Source: an uncultured Candidatus Saccharibacteria bacterium (lineage in GTDB: Bacteria; Patescibacteriota; Saccharimonadia; Saccharimonadales; Saccharimonadaceae). From it: a stretch of 12,436 nt of DNA. Both the position numbers and the translations under genes were made by a program. This document shows, piece by piece, positions 5,498-12,223 of this stretch. Positions within the stretch are counted from its first letter, which is position 1. Every line of letters begins with the position of its first letter. Where the stretch lies: assembly GCA_948663575.1 (NCBI GenBank), contig CAPNAV010000026.1:1-12436 (forward strand), in the 5' to 3' direction. The notes under the pieces are model-generated. The model ran no database searches. It had not been told where the DNA came from and was given only the letters and a program-made list of their open reading frames with translations.

Positions 5498-7798
5498 CTC
5501 GTGCACCAAGTTCCCTGACCTCAGCGCCGTCGCCCTCCTCGACATCCCCTGTTTCACATAATCCCCACCCAATCTCCCCATCTGCTCCGCTACCCTTAGC
5601 TGCAACATCGTATACCCCTTTTCCACATTCTTCGGATAATCCTCCGCCGCCACCGATCGCATCTTCTGCCAAAATTCCTCAAACTCATCTTCGTTGAATT
5701 TCTCTTTGCACATTGTAAAATTTTGGAACTTGATAATTTCCCGGAAGTTCGCATCCCAAGGCAACTCTCGCCATTCTTTCGCACTAATTCCCCGCATTGC
5801 ATAAGTCGCCACTCGCTCCGTCCAAGCAACCGCTTTCATCATCGACGGCCACATTCCTAAGTTCCCTTGCAATCCTTGCAGTTGCTGGTTCATATATCCC
5901 AGCAACTCTCCCACTTGCTTTATGTCTGCCGTGATCTCCATCGTCCGCGGACTCTGATAAAGTTCCGTATTCGCCATCAACCCATTCAAATATTCATCCT
6001 TCGTTGCTGGCGGCAACGTCATTTCCTGATCCGTATTTTTTACCAATCTCCGCAAAATTTCCGCCGCTGTCTCATTATATTCTTTTCCGTAGACTTGTCG
6101 CTGCACTATTTTTTCATAATTCCCTAAGTCCATCGCCCGTTCCGGTAATCTATCATAATACCCCCGATCCGCCGAATTCATTCTCTCCGCGATCACATCC
6201 TCAAGCGCTATTTTCTTAGCAAAATGCGTCTCCTCATTGCGCGAATCATAATAATCCAGCATTGTTTCTAATAACTCATGCACTCCCGGCCGCTCATCAT
6301 GAATAAAATCCCTCGACCCAATCACCGTATCTTGCAGGGCTAACGCATCCATTCGATTCTGCTCAAACTTATAGCGATCCACCGTAGGCAATTCTCTCAT
6401 CCCCAATAATAAATCGCAAGTATTCTTTGGGCTCACCTCGCTCACCAAACATTGACAGGCCCAATCAGCAATACCATAATCACCATATTCCATTCCCCAC
6501 GAGTTTGATGCCATTCGTATCACTTCCGTCTCTGGCTCACCTTTCTCCAAATTCGGAAACACGTTTTCCCGGAATCCCCTCTCCTTCTCTGCATCCATAC
6601 CATGATTACGAAAATATTTTCCCACAATCTGCCCATTTGATAAGTTCTCTAACCGCTCATTCTCTGGCTCTTGTCTCAACTCATCCCAGAATGGTAAATA
6701 ATTCGCCATTTCTTTCAATCCCGCCCCTCTCAGCGCACTAGTCACTACTGTCTCTAACTCATACAGCGCTTGCGGATCATTCTCCTTTTCTAGCATCATC
6801 TCCCCCACCCGTTCTAGCGATTCCGTATCCACTTTTCGTTCATCGTAATATCTCACAAACGTTCCCAGAATCTGTCCATATCGCCAACGATTTTCCTTCG
6901 CCTGAGTAAACTTTGCTTCCCATTGCCCAAAATCATCAAACATCCGATCTATCTCATCCGGCCTCTTTTGCAAAATCCCCTTCATCCCCGCCACCGAATC
7001 ATTCACATTTAGCATCGCTGCCATTTTTGCCAAATTCTCATCCGAATACCCATCCACCGCTTCTTCCACATTTTCCTGAGTCATCAGCCCTCTCATTAAC
7101 GTATTCACATTCACCCCATATTCTTGCGCAACACCTTCCATCCTCTCCGCCAACACCGGATGCGCCTCCGCCCATTCCGCATATTCATCCCTAGGATCAC
7201 CCCACTCACCATAATCCTCAGTCCCTGTCTCTATTATAATTTTATTCGTCGCCTGCTCCTCGCCTTCTGCAGAAGATTCTTCCTCTAAATCCGGCGCTAA
7301 CATATCCTCAAAAACATCTTCCCCCTCATTCGCTACCATCTCCCGCTCTGCCGCATCCGCCAATTCCGCCATCAAATCCGAATCTACCCCCTCCTCAACC
7401 TGATCCATCATAAACGCTTCCAGCGCCGCCTCTCCCATTTTTTCTGCATTCTCTCTGGATAACTCTTTCCTCAGCTCATCCCCGCCTAAATCTACCTCAT
7501 CACCAAAATCCCATTCTACCCCTTCATCATCCAAGTCTAATCCAACCACATCCACTCCTCCATCATCACCCGCTTTCTGCTCCACATCCTCAGGCTTATC
7601 ATCAAAATTCACCACCTCTATTTCCCCATCTCGCGCCGCTGCCACGTCCATCACATTCACCCCGCCATCCACCTTATCAATTACACCGCTCCGCTGCAAA
7701 TTTTGCGCTTCATTCCCCGCCGTCTCTCCAGCTATCATCTCCCAATTCACCAGATCCCCAGCAGCGTTCACACTCTCGCCTTTTTTCTTTCCCATCAT
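5465..7798 (-). CDS. Hypothetical acidic protein, 777 aa
   Basis: I do not recognise this protein. It opens with MMGKKKGES. Residues about 50-205 are extremely acidic and low in complexity (for example DLEEESSAEGEEQ), and probably disordered. The remaining 570 residues look helical and charged, with many Glu, Met, Arg and Tyr. No signal peptide or membrane segment is seen, so it is probably cytoplasmic. The last 60 residues turn basic (MSRRATALRSGNL) and end in MLPMRNGF. Codons often end in G, the mirror of valS on the opposite strand. The stop is TAG. The last codons lie inside a 22-bp inverted repeat whose partner is downstream, so the 3' end may have been reshaped by the palindromic element. 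A structural or scaffold role is possible but not shown. Confidence 0.8.
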   Translation of the reverse strand: MMGKKKGESVNAAGDLVNWEMIAGETAGNEAQNLQRSGVIDKVDGGVNVMDVAAARDGEIEVVNFDDKPEDVEQKAGDDGGVDVVGLDLDDEGVEWDFGDEVDLGGDELRKELSRENAEKMGEAALEAFMMDQVEEGVDSDLMAELADAAEREMVANEGEDVFEDMLAPDLEEESSAEGEEQATNKIIIETGTEDYGEWGDPRDEYAEWAEAHPVLAERMEGVAQEYGVNVNTLMRGLMTQENVEEAVDGYSDENLAKMAAMLNVNDSVAGMKGILQKRPDEIDRMFDDFGQWEAKFTQAKENRWRYGQILGTFVRYYDERKVDTESLERVGEMMLEKENDPQALYELETVVTSALRGAGLKEMANYLPFWDELRQEPENERLENLSNGQIVGKYFRNHGMDAEKERGFRENVFPNLEKGEPETEVIRMASNSWGMEYGDYGIADWACQCLVSEVSPKNTCDLLLGMRELPTVDRYKFEQNRMDALALQDTVIGSRDFIHDERPGVHELLETMLDYYDSRNEETHFAKKIALEDVIAERMNSADRGYYDRLPERAMDLGNYEKIVQRQVYGKEYNETAAEILRRLVKNTDQEMTLPPATKDEYLNGLMANTELYQSPRTMEITADIKQVGELLGYMNQQLQGLQGNLGMWPSMMKAVAWTERVATYAMRGISAKEWRELPWDANFREIIKFQNFTMCKEKFNEDEFEEFWQKMRSVAAEDYPKNVEKGYTMLQLRVAEQMGRLGGDYVKQGMSRRATALRSGNLVHELIMLPMRNGF

Positions 7799-7807
7799 AT
7801 TTATTTA

Positions 7808-7816
7808 ATTATACCA
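7808..7816 (-). promoter_or_regulatory. Extended -10 promoter of the 777-aa gene
   Basis: TGG-TATAAT on the minus strand ends about 9 nt before the first ATG (7798) and 12 nt before the second (7795). The transcript would have a leader of only 2-6 nt with no room for a ribosome binding site, so this gene is leaderless or nearly so. Confidence 0.6.
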
Positions 7817-7825
7817 TAAGAATCT

Positions 7826-8213
7826 TATCATTATCCATTATTAGTAGAGACTAGGCAGCGGAGGGAAAAGCCAAGAATTAGCTCCCAATTTGCAGACGGT
7901 CGAGATAATTCATTGCTAGGCGAAAAATTATATCCTCTGAATTGATTTTTGGTATTCTTTGACCAGAACGAGCTGCCTAGGCCGCGATTGTCGATTCCGG
8001 TGAAATTGTATGGTTCTATGCCACCTCTAGTTAAGAATAATGGCGATAAACCAGTGTTATATATTGCATTTTTTCCGTCAGGTAATGTAGAACCCCAATT
8101 CGGGCCAAACCATGTGACATCTGGATGTATACTTTCATCGCTCACCAAAAGACAAGGAAGTGAGAAAAAGAAAAAATCTTGTTTTCGCTTTTTAGAGTAA
8201 CGCAGGCTTTTCT
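7826..8213 (-). CDS. FISUMP-like C-terminal cassette A (promoterless, probably silent)
   Basis: On the minus strand an open frame runs from just after a TAG near 8213 to TAA at 7831. It reads KSLRYSKKRKQD, a Phe/Leu-rich stretch, LPCLLVSDES, a variable centre, then GFSLRCLVSTNNG. The centre (SPLFLTRGGIE..., RGLGSSFWSKN...) follows the FISUMP pattern 'SP.....G.....G.G..WSS.......Y.....GFSVRC', a C-lectin-like fold common in surface proteins. There is no ATG, no ribosome binding site and no -10 box; the first usable start is a TTG at 8148. The N-terminal half of a normal FISUMP protein is absent. The 3' 40 bases, including the stop and a few bases beyond, match cassettes B and C. It is either a decayed gene fragment or a donor cassette. 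Confidence 0.6.
8135..8213 (-). repeat. 79-nt cassette 5' flank, copy 1
   Basis: It matches 12120-12198 at about 74 of 79 positions with no gaps. It is also a diverged palindrome-family member: loop AGGAAGTGAG, arms AAAAAG.../...CTTTTT, loop AGAGTAACGCAGG. It occupies the 5' border of cassette A in the same orientation and frame as in cassette C. Confidence 0.8.
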
Positions 8214-8244
8214 AAGTTTTTGATTCAGAAATTACCGTAAACTT

Positions 8245-8611
8245 TTTATCATTATCCATTATTAGTAGAGACTAGGCAGCGGAGGGAGCGTACGGCAAAG
8301 CGACTATTCTTATTTGATGGTAAGGTATTTTGCACACTAACAGAAAAATAATACGCCCATCCCGAAGTGTCTGCGGTATTGCTTGACCATGAAAAACCAT
8401 TATTTCCACGCCCATTTGAGACGTGTACCCACTTATTGCTAATCCAATCGACTACAATGCCAGTACGTCCAATAAAAAATGGAGACAATTCAGCGCTATA
8501 TGTTGCATCTACCCCACTTGGTAACGACACTCCTTGATTTGCAGCCCATGCTCCATTTTTATCATCATCGCTCACCAACACCAAAAATCCCAAACAATCT
8601 AATAATCCCAA
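8245..8611 (-). CDS. FISUMP-like C-terminal cassette B (promoterless, probably silent)
   Basis: The open frame ends at TAA (8252-8254) and is 119 aa from a TTG at 8611. It begins GLLDCLGFLVLVSDDD and ends VRSLRCLVSTNNG. The centre, SPFFIGRTGIV... GRGNNGFSWSSNTADTSGWA followed by YYFS..., is the clearest FISUMP match of the three, including WSS and the final RC. Its 5' flank differs from cassettes A and C except for the shared TCATCGCTCACC (LVSDD on the coding strand). In place of the 79-nt element there is a short tandem duplication coding DCCLGLL/DCLGFLV, and a small hairpin (AACTTGT/ACAAGTT) near 8633-8656. It lies head-to-tail directly upstream of cassette A. No ATG, ribosome binding site or promoter is seen. 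Confidence 0.6.
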
Positions 8612-8753
8612 ACAGCAATCATTTCGTTATTCCAACTTGTTCCCGCGTTACAAGTTCAACTGCAAAATAACAGAGATAAAATTAGTACAAAAATAACCTA
8701 ATTAACCAAATAAATTATGCCTAACTATATAATATATAATATATACCACATCC

Positions 8754-8790
8754 ATTACCCAAACTTGCAAAAATTACATTTTTGGGTAAT
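8754..8790. repeat. Inverted repeat upstream of valS
   Basis: ATTACCCAAA (8754-8763) pairs perfectly with TTTGGGTAAT (8781-8790) around a 17-nt loop. It ends 32 bp before the valS -10 box. A run of overlapping TATAAT-like boxes at about 8725-8745 could make a second, longer transcript containing this hairpin. It may be an operator or a weak terminator. No T-box motif (TGGNACCGCG) is present. I see no gene in 8660-8836. Confidence 0.4.
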
Positions 8791-8821
8791 CTCACCTCCC
8801 CACCCCAATCAGCCTCACCTA

Positions 8822-8830
8822 TGTTATAAT
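8822..8830 (+). promoter_or_regulatory. Extended -10 promoter of valS, leaderless type
   Basis: TGT-TATAAT is followed by exactly 6 nt and then the ATG at 8837. Transcription is predicted to start at the A of the ATG. No ribosome binding site precedes it. Confidence 0.75.
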
Positions 8831-8836
8831 GGTACT

Positions 8837-11566
8837 ATGAGTTTTACAAAGAGTTACGAACCGGGAGATTTCGAACCTAATATTTACGCCACCTGGGAGC
8901 GTACCGGCGCTTTTCAGCCTAAAAAAGTCGTGATCAACAGCACCGAATCCGATACCAAAAACTGTTATTCCATCGTCATGCCTCCCCCCAACGCCAACGG
9001 CAACCTTCACATTGGCCACGGCCTCACTATCGCCCTCGAAGACTCTTTGACACGTTATCATCGCCTTCGCGGTGATTCCACTTGGTATATTCCTGGCGCC
9101 GACCACGCCGGCTTCGAAACTTGGGTTGTCTACGAACGCGCCCTCGAAAAAGAAGGACACACTCGTTTCGAATTCGACCGCAATGAACTCTATAATAACG
9201 TCTGGAACTTCGTCGAACAGCAACGCGGCAACATGGAACTCCAAGTCCGCGCCCTCGGTGCTTCCTGCGCTTGGCCTGATCTCACCTTCACTCTCGACGA
9301 AAACGTCATCTCCCGCGTTTACAAAACTTTCAAAAAAATGTGGGATGACGGCATGATCTACCGTGGCGAGAAACTCGTCAACTTCTGCCCCCATCACCAG
9401 ACCGCCTTCGCTGACATCGAAGTCGACTACAAAGAAGAAAAAACCCCGCTCTACTATATTAAATACGGCCCCTTCACTCTCGTGACCACCCGTCCCGAAA
9501 CCAAATTTGGCGACACCGCTGTCGCCGTCAACCCAAATGACGACCGCTATAAAGAATGGGTCGGCAAAACTATCACCGTCGAAGGCGTCAATGGCCCCTT
9601 CAAAGTCGAAGTTATCGCCGACGAAATGGTCGACATGAACTTCGGCACCGGCGTCGTCAAAATCACCCCAGCCCACGATTTCAACGACTGGGAGGTCGGC
9701 CAGCGCCATCACCTCCGCGTCGTCCAAGTTATCGGCGAAGATGGCCGTCTCACCGAAGTCGCTGGACGTTTCGCCGGCATGCCCGTCAAAGAAGCCCGTG
9801 AAGCCATTGTCAAAGCTATGGACGAAATGGGTCTCATCGTTAAAATCGACAAGGATTACGTCACTAAAGTTCCCCATTGCTACAAATGCGGCGCCGTCAT
9901 CGAACCTATGCTGAAGAGCCAATGGTTCATCGACGTCAAGTGTCTCGCCACCGAAGCCATCAAACATCTAAAAAACAACGAAATCAAGTTCCATCCTGCC
10001 AACAAGAAAAAGGTTTTAATCAACTATCTCGAAGGTCTCAAAGACTGGAATATTTCTCGCCAGATCCCCTGGGGCATCGCCATTCCTATGTTCCACCAAA
10101 CCGAAACCGACAAAGCTCCAGAGTGGATTTTCGACACCCGCACTCATTTAACAAAAATCGAGGTCGGCGGCGTTCATTACTATCGCGACGAGGACACTTT
10201 TGACACTTGGTTCTCCAGCTCCCACTGGCCCATCGTCTGCACCAACTGGGAAGAAGGCTTAGAAAATCCATACTACCCGCTTAATGTTATGGAAACCGGT
10301 GCTGATATTCTCTTTGCTTGGGTTGCTCGCATGATTATGATGGGGATTTACGTCACAGGTGAAGTTCCTTTCAGAGAGGTTTATCTTCATGGCTTAGTGC
10401 TTGACGCTCATGGTAAAAAGATGTCTAAATCCAAAGGCAACGTTATTAATCCCACGGACCTTGTCACCAAATACGGCTCCGACGCTTTCCGTCTCGGAAT
10501 TCTCCGTGGTCGTTCCGCCGGCATGAATCAAGCCTTCTCCGAAAATTCTGTCATTTCCGGCCGCAATTTATGCAATAAACTCTGGAACGTCGCAAGATTC
10601 ATCCAATCCCTCGTCGATGAATCCAATCCTCATAATAATACAGATGCTATTGTAACGACAGGAAGCTCAGAATTACCTATTTCTGAGACCGTTCCGGAGC
10701 TTACGAGCGAGGAAGAGGCGTCCCGTGCCCGTGACGACGGGACACGGGAACGCCGCGTCGAAGAAAAAGGTAATTCTGAGTTAGCGTATTCCACACTCAA
10801 CACTGGCGAAGACTGGATCTGCCGCGAACTAACCGCTTGCAAAGAAAAAATCGAGGACGATTTTGACAATTATCGCTTCTCCGAAGCCGTTGAGACCTTA
10901 TATAACACTATTTGGGATAAATATGCCGACTGGTTTATCGAAAGCCAAAAAATCTACAAGAACATTCCCCTTCTTCAAATTACTCTCGAAATAATCCTAA
11001 AAATGCTCCATCCCTTCGCTCCTTTCGTCACCGAAGCTATCTGGCAAAGCCTCAGCTGGACTGAAGGTTTACTTATCGTAGCAAAATGGCCACCACGCCT
11101 CAAATTCGATCCAATTTCAGCCGCCAAATTCGATGCCCTTATAGGTATCGTGTCCGAGGTTAGAGCCACCTCACAGAGCCTCTCAATGGCCTCAAAAGGC
11201 AAAAAATACACCCTGCTTTATGACAACGACGCCATCGTCGATGACAATCAGCTCCTCGTTGCTAAACTCGCCGGCGTTCCATCTGTTATTAGCTGCGAGG
11301 GTCAGCCCCGCGGCCTCCGCCTTGCCCTTGCCAACCACGAGCTCTATCTCGACGTTCCCGCAGAGATTATTACGAAGTATCGCACCGAACTCGAAGAGCG
11401 TATTCTAGCCGTCGGCAAAGAACTCGACACCCTAAATCTCCGCATGATGAACCCGAACTACGTCGACAAAGCTCCCGCCCACCTCGTCCGCCAAACCCGC
11501 GAACAAATCCAAGAAAAATCCACCCTCATCGACCGCCTCAAACGCGAACTCGAGGTCATCCAGTAA
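8837..11566 (+). CDS. valS: Valyl-tRNA synthetase
   Basis: This cytoplasmic class I enzyme charges tRNA-Val with valine. The ATG at 8837 is chosen because the -10 box lies just before it and MSFTKSYEPGDFEPNIYATW is a normal ValRS opening. An upstream in-frame ATG at 8717 would add 40 unlikely residues. HIGH is at residues 58-61 and KMSKS at 528-532, marking the ATP site. The editing (CP1) insertion spans about 165-350 and contains TTRPET. A CYKCG motif is near 348, and DWNISRQIPWG follows. The anticodon-binding domain begins near DWICREL (about 657) and contains DNYRFSEA. The last 65 residues form the ValRS-specific coiled coil. Length is 909 aa. Residues about 611-648 (including EEEASRARDDGTRERRVEEK) are encoded by an in-frame palindromic insertion. 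The rest of the gene looks intact and essential. Confidence 0.96.
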   Translation: MSFTKSYEPGDFEPNIYATWERTGAFQPKKVVINSTESDTKNCYSIVMPPPNANGNLHIGHGLTIALEDSLTRYHRLRGDSTWYIPGADHAGFETWVVYERALEKEGHTRFEFDRNELYNNVWNFVEQQRGNMELQVRALGASCAWPDLTFTLDENVISRVYKTFKKMWDDGMIYRGEKLVNFCPHHQTAFADIEVDYKEEKTPLYYIKYGPFTLVTTRPETKFGDTAVAVNPNDDRYKEWVGKTITVEGVNGPFKVEVIADEMVDMNFGTGVVKITPAHDFNDWEVGQRHHLRVVQVIGEDGRLTEVAGRFAGMPVKEAREAIVKAMDEMGLIVKIDKDYVTKVPHCYKCGAVIEPMLKSQWFIDVKCLATEAIKHLKNNEIKFHPANKKKVLINYLEGLKDWNISRQIPWGIAIPMFHQTETDKAPEWIFDTRTHLTKIEVGGVHYYRDEDTFDTWFSSSHWPIVCTNWEEGLENPYYPLNVMETGADILFAWVARMIMMGIYVTGEVPFREVYLHGLVLDAHGKKMSKSKGNVINPTDLVTKYGSDAFRLGILRGRSAGMNQAFSENSVISGRNLCNKLWNVARFIQSLVDESNPHNNTDAIVTTGSSELPISETVPELTSEEEASRARDDGTRERRVEEKGNSELAYSTLNTGEDWICRELTACKEKIEDDFDNYRFSEAVETLYNTIWDKYADWFIESQKIYKNIPLLQITLEIILKMLHPFAPFVTEAIWQSLSWTEGLLIVAKWPPRLKFDPISAAKFDALIGIVSEVRATSQSLSMASKGKKYTLLYDNDAIVDDNQLLVAKLAGVPSVISCEGQPRGLRLALANHELYLDVPAEIITKYRTELEERILAVGKELDTLNLRMMNPNYVDKAPAHLVRQTREQIQEKSTLIDRLKRELEVIQ
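10666..10780. mobile_element. Palindromic element inserted in frame in valS
   Basis: Outer arms CTCAGAATTACCT (10666-10678) and AGGTAATTCTGAG (10768-10780) are perfect 13-bp inverted repeats. Inside, GGCGTCCCGTGCCCGT (10717-10732) pairs with ACGGGACACGGGAACGCC (10737-10754) around GACG, with two bulged bases. The inner blocks recur at 5241-5393, outside any gene, so this is a dispersed repeat. It keeps the reading frame and encodes a charged Glu/Arg-rich linker where bacterial ValRS has only a short variable connector. It resembles Rickettsia palindromic elements in behaviour, though I claim no sequence relation. Confidence 0.8.
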
Positions 11567-11782
11567 ATTTACCATAGGCATCAATCCAAACCCCAGATTC
11601 ACGACAAATCCAACCGCCCATGTCCTACTTCAAGTTCTCAACTAAACAATCTCAAGTCAAGACTCTCCAATAAATCTCAATCGCGCCAGCTTACCTACCC
11701 AATCTGATCCTCTTAAAACCCAAAACAATCACTAACACATACCCCTTTCACCATTACCCATTTTTAATTCCCCATTATCCAC

Positions 11783-11812
11783 AATCCTCCTGCTTAATTT
11801 ACCAGGAGGATT
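11783..11812. terminator. Hairpin, likely terminator
   Basis: AATCCTCCTG pairs perfectly with CAGGAGGATT around a 10-nt loop and is followed on the + strand by CTTTCTTT. It lies 216 bp after the valS stop and just beyond the 3' end of cassette C. It could end valS transcription or block read-through into or out of cassette C. The rest of 11567-11782 is gene-free, AT-rich and without other structure that I can see. Confidence 0.6.
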
Positions 11813-11817
11813 CTTTC

Positions 11818-12223
11818 TTTATCATTATCCATTATTAGTAGAGACTAGGCAGCGGAAGGTAAGGCCGCGAATGATGGAATTCCTTTGCGATACTGCGATT
11901 TCGGCGTCTGTAGCAGAAAAATAATATGAGTACCATACATCATGGGCATTAGATGTCCATGAGCGAGTAATATATCCGCGTCCAAATATATCTGATGGTG
12001 GCAATATAACTCCAGAGGAAGTCCAAAAAAGTGGTGTTAACCAAACGTTATAGGTAGTATTTACTCCATTCGGTAATGTAACACCAACGTTTGCGCTCCA
12101 TGGCATCTCGGGGTGCAGATCATCGCTCACCAAAAGACAAGGAAGCGAGAAAAAGAGAGAATCTTGTTTTCGCTTTTTAGAGCGACGCAGGCTTTTCTGA
12201 GTTGCAAAACTCAGAAAAGACAA
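11818..12223 (-). CDS. FISUMP-like C-terminal cassette C (promoterless, probably silent)
   Basis: The open frame from a TTG at 12223 to TAA (11825-11827) is 132 aa. It reads ...TQKSLRRSKKRKQD, a hydrophobic stretch SLFFSLPCLLV, SDD, then a variable centre and GLTFRCLVSTNNG. The centre (TPLFWTSSGVI..., GRGYITRSWTSN, WYSYYFS) keeps the FISUMP spacing. Lys/Arg followed by Leu/Phe resembles a short signal peptide, but this stretch is also a palindromic DNA repeat shared with cassette A, so that reading is doubtful. No ATG, ribosome binding site or -10 box is visible. It lies about 3.6 kb from cassettes A and B, beyond valS, in the same orientation. Confidence 0.6.
12120..12198 (-). repeat. 79-nt cassette 5' flank, copy 2
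   Basis: It matches 8135-8213 at about 74 of 79 positions, without gaps. Palindrome-family loops are AGGAAGCGAG and AGAGCGACGCAGG around arms AAAAAG.../...CTTTTT. It sits at the 5' border of cassette C. Confidence 0.8.

Noticed and set aside
4541..5500. CRISPR array
   Set aside because: Repeats here are palindromic, irregularly spaced and nested, with no constant spacer length or cas gene.
5436..5829. Short minus-strand frames near the 3' end of the 777-aa gene
   Set aside because: They overlap the real gene in other frames and have repetitive Gly/Glu or Arg composition typical of shadow frames.
8725..8836. T-box riboswitch upstream of valS
   Set aside because: There is no T-box antiterminator motif, and the main promoter leaves no leader. 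Only a simple inverted repeat is present.
8819..9967. Long open frame antisense to valS
   Set aside because: It mirrors the codon bias of valS, is rich in Phe, Asp and Gly as expected from the complement, and lacks a promoter or ribosome binding site.
66..11566. UGA recoded as an amino acid, as in Gracilibacteria
   Set aside because: All main genes are open without reading TGA. Absence of TGA as a stop in this small sample is noted but not enough to claim recoding.
8135..12198. Integron attC sites bounding cassettes
   Set aside because: The foldable 5' border invites the comparison, but no consistent GTTRRRY/RYYYAAC core pair and no integron integrase were found.
7826..12223. Diversity-generating retroelement variable regions
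   Set aside because: FISUMP and C-lectin folds are typical targets, but the cassettes differ over most of their length rather than at scattered adenine-derived sites, and no reverse transcriptase or template repeat is in the window.
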